DNA from: CAVVKW01 sp963761705
GTDB taxonomy: Bacteria; Verrucomicrobiota; Verrucomicrobiia; Chthoniobacterales; JAATET01
Length of the DNA stretch: 64,000 nt
Assembly: GCA_963761705.1 (NCBI GenBank)
Contig: CAVXHK010000001.1
Span: 1,178,001-1,242,000, forward strand
Direction of reading: 5' to 3'
The notes below the pieces were generated by a model that saw nothing but the letters and a program-made list of their open reading frames with translations, had not been told where the DNA came from and made no database searches. The position numbers and the translations under genes are program-made. Positions 52,013 through 60,141 of this stretch are shown in pieces (the first letter of the stretch is position 1; every line of letters starts with the position of its first letter).

Positions 52013-52750
52013 GTGACCGATCCGAAAACCAATCCCACCAACGATGCTCATCTCGCCACGGTTGGTGAGCCCAGCGCCGGGGCCGCCCCGGTACCATCGT
52101 GGCTCTGGATCCTCGCGGTCGTTTTGGTCGGCTGGTCGGCACTGTATCTCGGCCTCAACAGCGGTGGGTTCGAAGCCACGGTTTTCAATGCCGATCAGGT
52201 CTCTTGGGCTGGAGGTGGTGGTGGGCCGAAGGCTCCCCCGGACCCGATGGTCATCGGGAAGAGAATCTACACGGCGAATTGCGTTGTTTGTCACCAAGCT
52301 TCCGGTATGGGCGTGGCTGGGCAATTTCCCCCTTTGGTTGGGAGTAACTGGGTCGTCACTGGTGCGGAGTGGCACGGCGACAACCACTTGGCGAAGATTC
52401 TGCTCCATGGCTTGCAGGGACCGGTCCAGGTCCTTGGAAACACCTACAACAACGCAATGCCGGCGTGGAAACAGTTGAAGGATTCTGAGATTGCCTCAGT
52501 TCTGACCTACATTCGGAACGAATGGGGCAACACGGCGCCCCCGATCACATCTGAATACATCGCCTCGGTCCGCGAGGAAGTGGGCGAACGAAGCGAACCC
52601 TGGACCCAAGCCGCACTTCAGGCCATTCCCCCGGCGATGATTTATGATGCAGGAAGCGCGCCAGCAGCGGCTGACGCTGCGGCTGACGGGGCCGGGGCCG
52701 AGCCGCCGAGTGGCGACGAGCCAGCGGCTGCTGAAGGAGCGGGTGCCTGA
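52013..52750 (+). CDS. membrane-anchored mono-heme cytochrome c
   Basis: The 245-residue protein starts at a GTG (52013), has a membrane helix (about residues 27-46) and one cytochrome c domain with CVVCH in YTANCVVCHQASGMGVAGQF and a likely axial Met in NNAMPAWKQL. The C-terminus is a long Ala/Gly/Glu/Pro-rich tail. It probably carries electrons from alternative complex III or CcoO to the CuA subunit encoded next. It lies 17 bases after ccoO. Confidence 0.88.
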   Translation: MTDPKTNPTNDAHLATVGEPSAGAAPVPSWLWILAVVLVGWSALYLGLNSGGFEATVFNADQVSWAGGGGGPKAPPDPMVIGKRIYTANCVVCHQASGMGVAGQFPPLVGSNWVVTGAEWHGDNHLAKILLHGLQGPVQVLGNTYNNAMPAWKQLKDSEIASVLTYIRNEWGNTAPPITSEYIASVREEVGERSEPWTQAALQAIPPAMIYDAGSAPAAADAAADGAGAEPPSGDEPAAAEGAGA

Positions 52751-52804
52751 TGGTGATCACATCATTTGCAGTCTGCCCCACCCGCCATTAACCTCCTTTT
52801 ACCG

Positions 52805-53686
52805 ATGATCCGCTTCTCGCTGCCTAAGTCGTTCCTCCCGATTGCGCTGGGAATTTTTTTCGCCGTCTTCCTTGCTCCGGAAACGATGGCGGAGTCCCGC
52901 ACGAACAACCCGTATTGGACCGCACCGCCCGCAACGCTGGACGCGCTCAAAACCGACACGATCATCAACGTGATCTTCTATTTGACGGTCGGTGTGTTTG
53001 TCCTCGTGCAGGCATTTTACATCTACTACTTGATTCGGTACCGGCGTCGGCCGGGAGTCAAAGCGCACTACATTCACGGTAACAACAAGGCGGAATTGAT
53101 CTGGACGGCGACTCCAACTGTCGTGTTCCTCTCGCTGGCAATCTGGGGCGACAGCGTCTGGAAGGACATGACGACGACGCCAGCTCCGGTTGACGCGATC
53201 GAGGTGGAAGTCGTTGGCTATCAGTTTGCGTGGGATCTGCGCTACGCGGGGGCAGATGGGAAGTTGGACCAAGTCGACATGGCGAAAATGGGCGGAGCCG
53301 AGAACAAATTCGGCCTCAGCAGAGTCGACTGGTCGGAGTCGGACGATTTTTCCGCTACGGAGATGGTGATTCCGGTTGGGAAACCGGTTCACGTCATTCT
53401 CCGCTCTCGTGACGTCATCCATTCGTTTTACGTGCCGGAGTTTCGTCTTTATCAAGATGCCGTCCCCGGGCGGACCATTGATTGGATGTGGTTTGTCACC
53501 ACTCGCGAGGGGAATTTTGCGTTGGCTTGCAGTCAGCTGTGTGGAACGGGCCACTACAACATGCAGGCCCCGATCCGGGTGGTGAGCCAGGCGGAATACG
53601 ATGAGTGGGCCGCCGGGAAAATGAAGAGTCGCGAAGAGGAATTGAAAGCCGCTCGAGATGCGACGAAGGTCGCCGCCGCTCAATAG
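52805..53686 (+). CDS. coxB: cytochrome c oxidase subunit II (CuA subunit)
   Basis: The 293-residue protein has a signal sequence, two membrane helices (FYLTVGVFVLVQAFYIYYLI and the segment around 110-125) and a cupredoxin CuA domain. CuA ligands are present: His in VIHSFYVPEFRLYQD and Cys-Cys-His-Met in CSQLCGTGHYNM; the usual Glu between the cysteines is Gln. CuA accepts electrons from cytochrome c and normally passes them to subunit I (CoxA). No coxA, coxC or coxD follows. The ATG at 52805 is taken; an upstream ATG at 52766 would lengthen the signal region. Confidence 0.92.
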   Translation: MIRFSLPKSFLPIALGIFFAVFLAPETMAESRTNNPYWTAPPATLDALKTDTIINVIFYLTVGVFVLVQAFYIYYLIRYRRRPGVKAHYIHGNNKAELIWTATPTVVFLSLAIWGDSVWKDMTTTPAPVDAIEVEVVGYQFAWDLRYAGADGKLDQVDMAKMGGAENKFGLSRVDWSESDDFSATEMVIPVGKPVHVILRSRDVIHSFYVPEFRLYQDAVPGRTIDWMWFVTTREGNFALACSQLCGTGHYNMQAPIRVVSQAEYDEWAAGKMKSREEELKAARDATKVAAAQ

Positions 53687-54331
53687 TAAATTTCTCGCGG
53701 TTTTCGCGCCACGCGTCGCGGGCTCGGACTTTCATTCAGGCGTCGTGTCGCTAGAGAAGGTCTAGGAGCGGAAGCTTCGCGGTCGGTGGAGGCCGAGGTC
53801 GAACGTCGCGGCGGCTCTCAGTTTTAAGGTCAGATAGCCGTTTGACGAACCACTCACTCGTGCGCGGCTGCGAAGCCCCTCGGTGCCTTCATCCGGAGGA
53901 TAGACGCACAGGGAAGTTCGGACTCGCTGAGGTGAAGTCGGGAAGTGCTGCAGCCGTTCATTTCGGGGTGGTGGTCTGGGAAGACCGGAAGGTTGAGGGA
54001 GGGTGCGGCCTCCCGAGGGTAACGTGAAGACGGGACGGACCCCTTCCGAACTCTCGAATGAGTTTGGCGCGATTGCTTGAACGGGCGCAGGGCTAGAGCG
54101 ATTTTCTGATTCTCAATCGGGCGGACCGCCTGAGTCTGCCGTTGAAGGTCCGCGCGTTTCAGCGCGTGTTTCGGTGAAATCGCATTCGTCCGTTCTCGCG
54201 AGGTGGACGGGCAAAACCGAAGTTCTGAGCAGATCGGACGTCGACTGCACCCGGAAGAAATCGCTTGAATGCATTCAACGTGCGAAAGTTCGCCTGGTCG
54301 GTGGATCGCGTGGTCGGTAGGGAGAGGAGTC
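53687..54331. other. 645-base gap where coxA would be expected; no recognisable gene
   Basis: Oxidase operons normally continue with coxA and coxC after coxB. Here no frame shows a CoxA helix or His motif. A 161-codon minus frame (53854-54339) is Arg/Ser/Pro-rich and looks like noise. The stretch contains GC hairpins such as CGCGCGTTTCAGCGCG (about 54154-54169) and lower-GC segments, so it may hold a terminator, a promoter for the next gene or a structured RNA, but I can name none. Confidence 0.45.
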
Positions 54332-54895
54332 GTGACCAACCTACTCTACCCTCGCATCAGAATGGGTTCGTTGCCGGTCATGCTCGTCATCGCCGCGATG
54401 GGAATGGCCGTCGCCGTGGTCTACGGGATCTTGCATGATCAAGTGACTTACACGATTTCGCCGGAATACTTTACGAAGATGAAATTCGTTCAATTTCACT
54501 ACGCGGACCCGGGGTACGGGGACCGCGTCTTCGTTGGCGCGATTGGCATTCTGGCGACCTGGTGGGTGGGGCTGGCAGCGGGATGGTTTCTCGCACGAGT
54601 GGTGGTACCAGCTGCATCGGCTCGTCGGGCGATTCGAGCCAGTTTGCGGGGATCTGGGATCATCTTCGGTTTCGCGATTTTCGCAGCAGTGGTTGGCGGT
54701 GGGCTTGGAGCGCTGCACGGTGCGGATTACTCCTATTGGACTCCATTGACTCAGAATCTGGGCATCGTGGACGTTCCGGCAATCGTCACGGTCGCAATCA
54801 TTCACAACGCGAGCTATCTCGGTGGGCTAGTCGGATTGATGGCGGCGATTGCTTGCCTGAAGCGGACGGTCGGAAGCGGATCGGAGGAGATCTAG
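54332..54895 (+). CDS. hypothetical four-helix membrane protein
   Basis: The 187-residue protein starts at a GTG with a GGGAGAGGAG ribosome site upstream (or at the ATG at 54362) and has four hydrophobic helices. Between helix I and II lies YGILHDQVTYTISPEYFTKM, then FVQFHYADPGYGDRVFVGAI; an ADYSY segment and HNASYLGG near the end complete the conserved-looking parts. I have the impression of a family shared by Verrucomicrobia and Planctomycetes but cannot name it. It may belong to the respiratory cluster but has its own promoter space. Confidence 0.7.
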   Translation: MTNLLYPRIRMGSLPVMLVIAAMGMAVAVVYGILHDQVTYTISPEYFTKMKFVQFHYADPGYGDRVFVGAIGILATWWVGLAAGWFLARVVVPAASARRAIRASLRGSGIIFGFAIFAAVVGGGLGALHGADYSYWTPLTQNLGIVDVPAIVTVAIIHNASYLGGLVGLMAAIACLKRTVGSGSEEI

Positions 54896-54976
54896 GCGCG
54901 GCGGGGCCGTCGTGGTGAGCCATTCGCTGTGCCGGTGACGGTGGTGCGAGAACGAGGAGCTCCGCCCCGGGAAGGC

Positions 54977-57229
54977 TCAGCGAGAGCGGGATTGGAGGAA
55001 CATGCGGGCGTGGTCGATGTTCTCGAGGCTGAGAAGGCGTTCGCGATTTTTCTGTTCTCCGCAGAAGCGGGCAATTTCGGCGAGGGTTGCGAGGTGGCCT
55101 TCCGGGTCGCCGGCGGGACTGATGAGGAAAAAGACCAGGCGGATCGGTTCGGGTTCACCAGGGAGTTCCAGGCCATCCGGGAGACGGACGAAGATGCAGA
55201 GGCGATTTGGGCTGTTGCGGTTGTAGAGGTGGGGAATGGCGATGCCGTGGCCGATGATGTTGGGGACAAGTTTGCCGGGCTGGGTGATTTCGCTGAGACT
55301 TTCGTCCTTCGAGATCGAAGGGACCAGCTCGACGGCGATCTCGAGGATTTGCTGGTAAAGATGGTGGAGGTCGGTCGCGTCGAGGTCGACGGCGGATCCC
55401 GCCTGAAGGCTGCGCGAGAGGAAACCTGCATCGCGCTCGAGCACGAGAACGCGGTCGCCCTTTTCGATCTTGTCGCTGTCTTTGCGATTGGTGACGGGGC
55501 GGGCGGTGCCTTTGCGGAAGATGACGAGCGGGACGCCGCCGATGTCGGAGCCGTCGGAGGTGGCGCTCCAGACGCGGGCTTCGCCGTCGACGAGTTCGGC
55601 GGAGATGACGCTCGGTCGGGCGGTGCCGGGGAAGGCGACATCGCCGAGCTGGCCGCGGTCTTCGGAGGTCTGGTCGCGGTTGCCGCTCCAGCGGTAGACG
55701 GATTCGTGGATGTCGAGAGCGTCTCCCCAGCGCTGGCAGAGGAGTTCGTTGAGTTCGGTGTTGTCGGTGAGGGCGAGGAGGTGGCCGACTTTGAGGAATT
55801 CGCCGCGTTCCTCGATGAGGTCGACGTTGCGGGCGTCTTCGCAGATCGCGGGCAGGCCGCCGCGCTTGGCTTCGGCGATGAGGCGGGAATTGGTGTCGAT
55901 GAGGAGGACGTCGAGCTTGGCTTCGTCGCGGAGGAAGCGGGCGATGCGGCGATTGATCGCGCTGGCTCCGGCGATCATCCAGCCGGTCGGGTCGGGGCGT
56001 TTGAGGCCGAGGAGGCGGGCGACCCAGCCGGCCGAGAATCCCTGGAGGATGACGGTCGCGACGATGGTCGAGTAGGTGAGCGTCTCGATGAGCTGCGGGT
56101 CGGCGACGAGATTTTCGTTATTCTTGAGGCCGAGGGCGAAGAGGGAGGCCATCGAGGCGGCAACGATGCCTCGCGGGGCGACCCAAGAGAGGAACAGCTT
56201 CTCGCGGAACGTCAGCCCGGTGCCCCAGGTCGAAACGGCGATGTTGAGTGGGCGAATGATGAAAAGGATGGCGGCGACGACGAGGAGGCCGTTCACACCG
56301 GCGTTGGCGAACTGGTCGAGTTGAAGGCGTCCGGCGAGCACGATGAAGAGCAGGCCGATGAGGAGGTCGGTGATCTCGGCTTTGAATTGCCGGATCATCT
56401 TGAGTTCGGCGGGTTGGAGCCAGCCGACAACGAATCCCGCGACGGTTACCGCGAGCAGGCCGGCCTCGGAAATGACGGCTTCTGCGACTCCGAAGATGGC
56501 CATCGCGCCACCGAGCGCGAAGGCATTTGCCAGATTGCGGGGGACGAGTTGCCAGCGGAACGCCTGGACGATAGCCCACCCACCGACGATGCCGAGGAGG
56601 ATGCCGGAGGCGGAGCGGAGGGCGAAATTGCCGAGCACCATGCCGCCGTCACGCCCGACGATCCATTCGTAGCAGAGTAGGGCAATGAAGACGCCGATGG
56701 GGTCGATCATGACCCCTTCCCAGTGGAGGATATCGTGGAGGCGCTGCTTGACCTTGATTCGCTTGAGGAGCGGGGCGATGACGGTCGGACCCGTGACGAT
56801 AACGAGGCTGCCCGCGACGAGGGCGAAGGATGCGCTCACGTCGAAAAGCAGGCCGACGACGAGCGAGGTGCCGAGCCAGGTGGTGACGACGCCGACGGTG
56901 AGGAGGCGGGGGATGACCTTCGACCCGGAGGTGTAACCGCGGAGATCGAGGGTGAGGCCGCCCTCGAAGAGAATGAGGCCGACTGCCAGTGAAACGATGA
57001 CTGGGAGCAGGTCACCGAGGCTCTCGGGTTGGACGATGCCGAGGCACTCTGGCCCGAGAGCGACGCCACCCAGGAGTAGCAGAACGATACCCGGGAGGCT
57101 CAGCTGACGGGCGATGACGATGAGAAAAATCCCGGCGGCGATCGAGACGACGAGCGTCTGCATCGCGTTGTGCGAGACGGGGAGGTCGAGACTCCCGGCA
57201 GCTAGGGTGAGGGCGAGAAGGCCGGTCAC
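54977..57229 (-). CDS. cation:proton antiporter fused to TrkA-type and PTS EIIA-like domains
   Basis: The 750-residue protein has three parts: a CPA-type antiporter with about 12 helices (residues 25-415; GLILFEGGLTLDLRGYTSGS, GPTVIAPLLKRIKVKQRLHD, WEGVMIDPIGVFIALL with the acidic transport residue), a TrkA-N/TrkA-C-like regulatory region (about 425-600; VLLIDTNSRLIAEAKRGGLP, LALTDNTELN), and a C-terminal EIIA-like domain (about 615-750) with the phospho-acceptor His in GHGIAIPHLYN. It should exchange Na+ or K+ for protons under nucleotide control and perhaps phosphorylation control. Length and domain order are unusual. It is convergent with the gene at 54332 and divergent from the ArsC-like gene. 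Confidence 0.88.
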   Translation of the reverse strand: MTGLLALTLAAGSLDLPVSHNAMQTLVVSIAAGIFLIVIARQLSLPGIVLLLLGGVALGPECLGIVQPESLGDLLPVIVSLAVGLILFEGGLTLDLRGYTSGSKVIPRLLTVGVVTTWLGTSLVVGLLFDVSASFALVAGSLVIVTGPTVIAPLLKRIKVKQRLHDILHWEGVMIDPIGVFIALLCYEWIVGRDGGMVLGNFALRSASGILLGIVGGWAIVQAFRWQLVPRNLANAFALGGAMAIFGVAEAVISEAGLLAVTVAGFVVGWLQPAELKMIRQFKAEITDLLIGLLFIVLAGRLQLDQFANAGVNGLLVVAAILFIIRPLNIAVSTWGTGLTFREKLFLSWVAPRGIVAASMASLFALGLKNNENLVADPQLIETLTYSTIVATVILQGFSAGWVARLLGLKRPDPTGWMIAGASAINRRIARFLRDEAKLDVLLIDTNSRLIAEAKRGGLPAICEDARNVDLIEERGEFLKVGHLLALTDNTELNELLCQRWGDALDIHESVYRWSGNRDQTSEDRGQLGDVAFPGTARPSVISAELVDGEARVWSATSDGSDIGGVPLVIFRKGTARPVTNRKDSDKIEKGDRVLVLERDAGFLSRSLQAGSAVDLDATDLHHLYQQILEIAVELVPSISKDESLSEITQPGKLVPNIIGHGIAIPHLYNRNSPNRLCIFVRLPDGLELPGEPEPIRLVFFLISPAGDPEGHLATLAEIARFCGEQKNRERLLSLENIDHARMFLQSRSR

Positions 57230-57357
57230 GAGATCGTCGGGCGGGTTGTCCGGTGGAATCTGGGTCGCATTGGCGGGAAGTGTCGGCGAGGAGCGAACGA
57301 ATATCCAGTGCGGATGCGGGTCGATTTGCCCGCGCTTCGCGGCTAGGCTGGGGCGCG

Positions 57358-57720
57358 ATGTGGCGCGTTTACCTTCTCAAAAATTGTGACTCGTGCCGAC
57401 GAGCGACGAATTATCTGCGTGACCGCGGGGTGGAGTTCGAGACCATCCCGATCCGCGAGACGCCGCCGACTCGGGCGGAATTGACGAGGGTGCTGGCGTC
57501 CGAGGGCGGTGAGGTCCGGCGGCTGTTTAACGTGTCGGGTCGGGAGTATCGGTTGCTTGGGATCGGGGAGCGCTTGCCGGGCCTGTCGGCGGACGAAGCC
57601 ATCGACCTGCTCGCGGGGAATGGCAGCCTGATCAAGCGGCCGGTGGTCGTTGGCGAAAAGTGGGGATTGGTCGGGTTCGACGAAGCGAGGTGGGGTCGGG
57701 AATTTCCCGAGGCAGACTGA
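57358..57720 (+). CDS. ArsC/Spx-family thioredoxin-fold protein
   Basis: The 120-residue protein begins MWRVYLLKNCDSCRRATNYL with a CxxC motif, and has the family's NVSGREYRLLG segment and the C-terminal Arg motif GSLIKRPVVV. ArsC-family proteins reduce arsenate with glutathione or glutaredoxin; YffB-like members have no known substrate. The CxxC pair and lack of arsenic genes nearby leave the substrate open. Its stop is two bases from the stop of the convergent TPR gene. Confidence 0.85.
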   Translation: MWRVYLLKNCDSCRRATNYLRDRGVEFETIPIRETPPTRAELTRVLASEGGEVRRLFNVSGREYRLLGIGERLPGLSADEAIDLLAGNGSLIKRPVVVGEKWGLVGFDEARWGREFPEAD

Positions 57721-57722
57721 TT

Positions 57723-58307
57723 TTACGGCGTCGGCGAGGGGTTCGATTGGCGCATCCAATCGGCGACGCCCGCCGTCGGGTCGGCTTGAGATTTGACCTG
57801 AGTTAGAATGGCGCGGGCGTTGGCACCGTTTGGACTGTTCGGGAAGCGACCAAGGTAATCCTCGAGGAGTTCGGCGGCGCGGGTGGGATTATTGAGTTTC
57901 TCCATCTGGATCGTCGCGGCGTTGAAGAAGCTGATCTCGTGGGCGGGATCCTGGCGTTGGGCGATCTCGTATTGAGCAATCGCATCGTTCGGTTGATCGC
58001 TGAAGCGGTAGCAATTTCCGAGATCCGTGCGGACGTCGGCGTTGTCGAGGCCAAGCGCGATGGTGCGTTGATAAAGTTCGATGGCCCGAGACCACTGCTG
58101 GGTGTCGTAGGCTTGGTTGGCCTGCGTGAGGGTCTCGGGCGCGGAGGTCGGTGCCGCCGCAGTCGGGGGAGATGCGAGTGTGGCTGGTTGACTGGCAACC
58201 GGGGGCGCTGGGTTTGGAGCGTCAGCGCGAACAAGGAACGAGGTGGTGAGGACGCCCGTGACGAAAGCGGCGATGGCGGTGATCAGGATCTGTGGAAATG
58301 CTTTCAA
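57723..58307 (-). CDS. membrane-anchored TPR protein
   Basis: The 194-residue protein has a signal or anchor (MKAFPQILITAIAAFVTGVL), a Pro/Ala/Ser linker (about 30-58) and three to four tetratricopeptide repeats (QANQAYDTQQWSRAIELYQR, VRTDLGNCYRFSDQPNDAIA, AAELLEDYLGRFPNSPNGAN). TPR domains bind partner proteins; this one acts on the outer face of the inner membrane. The neighbouring sigma-factor module is divergent, sharing an 82-base promoter gap. Confidence 0.85.
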   Translation of the reverse strand: MKAFPQILITAIAAFVTGVLTTSFLVRADAPNPAPPVASQPATLASPPTAAAPTSAPETLTQANQAYDTQQWSRAIELYQRTIALGLDNADVRTDLGNCYRFSDQPNDAIAQYEIAQRQDPAHEISFFNAATIQMEKLNNPTRAAELLEDYLGRFPNSPNGANARAILTQVKSQADPTAGVADWMRQSNPSPTP

Positions 58308-58389
58308 AACAGCGAGAACGTAGCCCGACGGTGACGAATTTGCCGGGAATATTCTGAGGGATGCGTGGTAGGGTGTCGTTCAAAGATCG

Positions 58390-58710
58390 ATGAACGCAGC
58401 TCTCGACACCCTGCTGACGGCCTCCCGCGACCGCGCGATTCCGGCGCTGTCCGGGGCGTTTGCGGCGGACGTCCTGCGGGAAATCCGGCAGCGGCGGGCG
58501 GCGGGGAAACGATCCTGGTGGGCAGACTTTTTCGATCTCGTGCGGCGTCCGTCGGTGCTGGCCGCGGGAGTGGGTTTCGCTGTCGTCGTGGGGATCTGCA
58601 CACCGCTCGTCGCGGGCGCGGAGCCAGCGCGGGGACCGCTTTCGGAATTTGCGATTTTTTCGAGCGTAGCGCCGACGCTTCCCTCGGGTTTGCTGGCGGT
58701 GAGTCGATGA
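58390..58710 (+). CDS. single-helix membrane protein, probable anti-sigma factor (CnrY-like position)
   Basis: The 106-residue protein has a basic cytoplasmic N-terminus of about 55 residues (FAADVLREIRQRRAAGKRSW), one helix (about 58-76) and a short outer segment, which is the layout of small anti-sigma factors such as CnrY (95 residues). Its stop overlaps the start of the metal-sensor gene by four bases, which in turn overlaps the sigma-factor gene. The order anti-sigma, sensor, sigma is that of cnrYXH. Sequence similarity to CnrY is not evident by eye; the role is inferred from topology and context. Confidence 0.6.
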   Translation: MNAALDTLLTASRDRAIPALSGAFAADVLREIRQRRAAGKRSWWADFFDLVRRPSVLAAGVGFAVVVGICTPLVAGAEPARGPLSEFAIFSSVAPTLPSGLLAVSR

Positions 58711-59177
58711 AGCGGCTGCCGTCCATCGCGTTGTTCCTCGCCGTCATTGTGCTCGTTGCGGCGGGCGCGGCGGGTATTGGAGCGACCCTTTTTGCCAAAT
58801 GGCGGGAGCCGTCGATGGTGACGGCGCACGACTGGGTTCACTCCCGGTTGGACCTCACCGCGGAGCAGATCGCCGCGCTCGATCCCATCGAGCGCGCCTA
58901 CGACGAGCGACGTGATCAGCTGGCGCGGGCGTTGCAGGAGGCCAATGGATTGCTCGCCGATGCCATCGAGGCGGACGGGCGGGACTCAGAGGGCGTGCAT
59001 CGCGCAATCGAGGAGATTCATTCCCGGATGGGCGATCTGCAGAAGGAGACCATCGGTCACGTCTTCGAGATGCGGGCTGTGCTCACGCCGGATCAATACG
59101 ATCAGCTCATCGATCTGACCGCGGCGGCGCTTCGCGACGTCGACGCCGACACCGCGGGGCATGCCCACTCCCACTGA
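58707..59177 (+). CDS. periplasmic heavy-metal sensor (CnrX/ZraP-like)
   Basis: The 156-residue protein has an N-terminal anchor (MKRLPSIALFLAVIVLVAAG) and a four-helix domain typical of CnrX/ZraP: DWVHSRLDLTAEQIAALDPI, ERAYDERRDQLARALQEANG, EEIHSRMGDLQKETIGHVFE and MRAVLTPDQYDQLIDL. It has several His/Met/Glu residues and a His-rich end (GHAHSH) fit for metal binding. CnrX senses nickel or cobalt in the periplasm and releases the sigma factor held by CnrY. It overlaps the sigma gene by 17 bases. Confidence 0.82.
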   Translation: MKRLPSIALFLAVIVLVAAGAAGIGATLFAKWREPSMVTAHDWVHSRLDLTAEQIAALDPIERAYDERRDQLARALQEANGLLADAIEADGRDSEGVHRAIEEIHSRMGDLQKETIGHVFEMRAVLTPDQYDQLIDLTAAALRDVDADTAGHAHSH

Positions 59178-59787
59178 GCCGGAGGAAGTCGGCGACTGGG
59201 GACTCGCTGGGTTGGCCCGGGACGGCGACGAGTCGGCGTACGAGAAGCTGATCGAGCGGTATCGCGCTGGGGTTCACGCGTTCATCTATCGGTCGGTTGG
59301 AGACGCCGAGACGGCGGAGGACTTGGCGCAGGAGACGTTCGTGCGAGCGTGGTTCGCGTTGGACCGCGTCCTGCCGAGGGCGCGCTTCAGCACGTGGCTC
59401 TTTCAGATTGCGATCAATCTCTGCCGCGATCACGTAAAGTCCAAGGCCGGCCGCCAATCGAAGGTCAATGAGCCGCTGGTCCGGCGGGGTGACGACGGCA
59501 GCGAAATCGAGCGGTCTCTGCCTTACCCCGGATCGACGCCAGACGCCGACGTGCGGTTCAACGAGCTGGTCGACGCGCTCGACGCTGCGATCGTGCGGCT
59601 GCCCGTCGATTTGCGCGAAGCCTTCGTGCTGGGAGTGCTTGAAGGGCATCCGCACAAGGAGGTCGCGGGCTTGATCCGAGCGACGCCGAAGGCGGTCGAG
59701 GTCCGCATCCACCGGGCGAGGCGAATGCTCGCCGAGCGGCTTTCGTCGATGGATGTCATCGATCCGGAGGCTCGGAAAAAATCATGA
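59161..59787 (+). CDS. ECF RNA polymerase sigma factor (CnrH-like position)
   Basis: The 208-residue protein has sigma-70 region 2 (YEKLIERYRAGVHAFIYRSV, AEDLAQETFVRAWFALDRV, FSTWLFQIAINLCRDHVKSK) and region 4 (RLPVDLREAFVLGVLEGHPH, KAVEVRIHRARRMLAERL), and no region 1.1 or 3, so it is an ECF sigma factor. It lies last in the three-gene module with the putative anti-sigma and the metal sensor. It may direct transcription of the TRASH-like and redox genes just downstream or of the CDF exporter at 43575; no promoter motif was established. Confidence 0.92.
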   Translation: MPTPTEPEEVGDWGLAGLARDGDESAYEKLIERYRAGVHAFIYRSVGDAETAEDLAQETFVRAWFALDRVLPRARFSTWLFQIAINLCRDHVKSKAGRQSKVNEPLVRRGDDGSEIERSLPYPGSTPDADVRFNELVDALDAAIVRLPVDLREAFVLGVLEGHPHKEVAGLIRATPKAVEVRIHRARRMLAERLSSMDVIDPEARKKS

Positions 59788-59822
59788 GGGATCGCGGCGT
59801 GAAGTTCGTTTGACCCTCGAGT

Positions 59823-60098
59823 ATGAAACACCCCGCCGTTTTTGCAGCCGCCTTGTCTCTCGTGTTCACCGGACTCGTCCATGCCGACGAGCCGACTTAC
59901 CCGCTGACCACCTGCGTCGTCTCGGGCGAGGCGCTGGACTCGATGGGCAAACCATTTGTTACCACCCATGAGGGTGAAGAGGTGAAGCTCTGCTGCAAGA
60001 TGTGCAAAAGGGAATTCGACAGGAATCCCGAAGAATTCACCGCCAAGGTCAAAGCCGCCAAGGCCGCCAAGGCGACCGAAGCAGCCGCCGACGAGTGA
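59823..60098 (+). CDS. small secreted metal-binding-like (TRASH/YHS-like) protein
   Basis: The 91-residue protein has a signal peptide (MKHPAVFAAALSLVFTGLVH, cleavage after HA) and a short Cys-rich domain: TTCVVSGEALDSMGKPFVTT, then VKLCCKMCKREFDRNPEEF, followed by an Ala/Lys tail. The C-x-SGE...CCxxCxxEFxxNPxxF arrangement is typical of YHS/TRASH-like heavy-metal-binding domains. It lies 35 bases after the sigma gene and is likely part of the same metal-response unit. Confidence 0.75.
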   Translation: MKHPAVFAAALSLVFTGLVHADEPTYPLTTCVVSGEALDSMGKPFVTTHEGEEVKLCCKMCKREFDRNPEEFTAKVKAAKAAKATEAAADE

Positions 60099-60141
60099 TG
60101 GCGCCACGCCGTGGCTTTGACCGGGTTCTGTTTCTTTTCTG

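Noticed and set aside
53854..54339. 161-codon minus frame and a possible RNase P RNA (GGGAAGTTCGGACTC near 53910)
   Set aside because: The frame is noise-like. The RNA resemblance is limited to a short stretch; the partner segment ACAGAA-CCGGCUUA and other core elements of RNase P RNA are missing.
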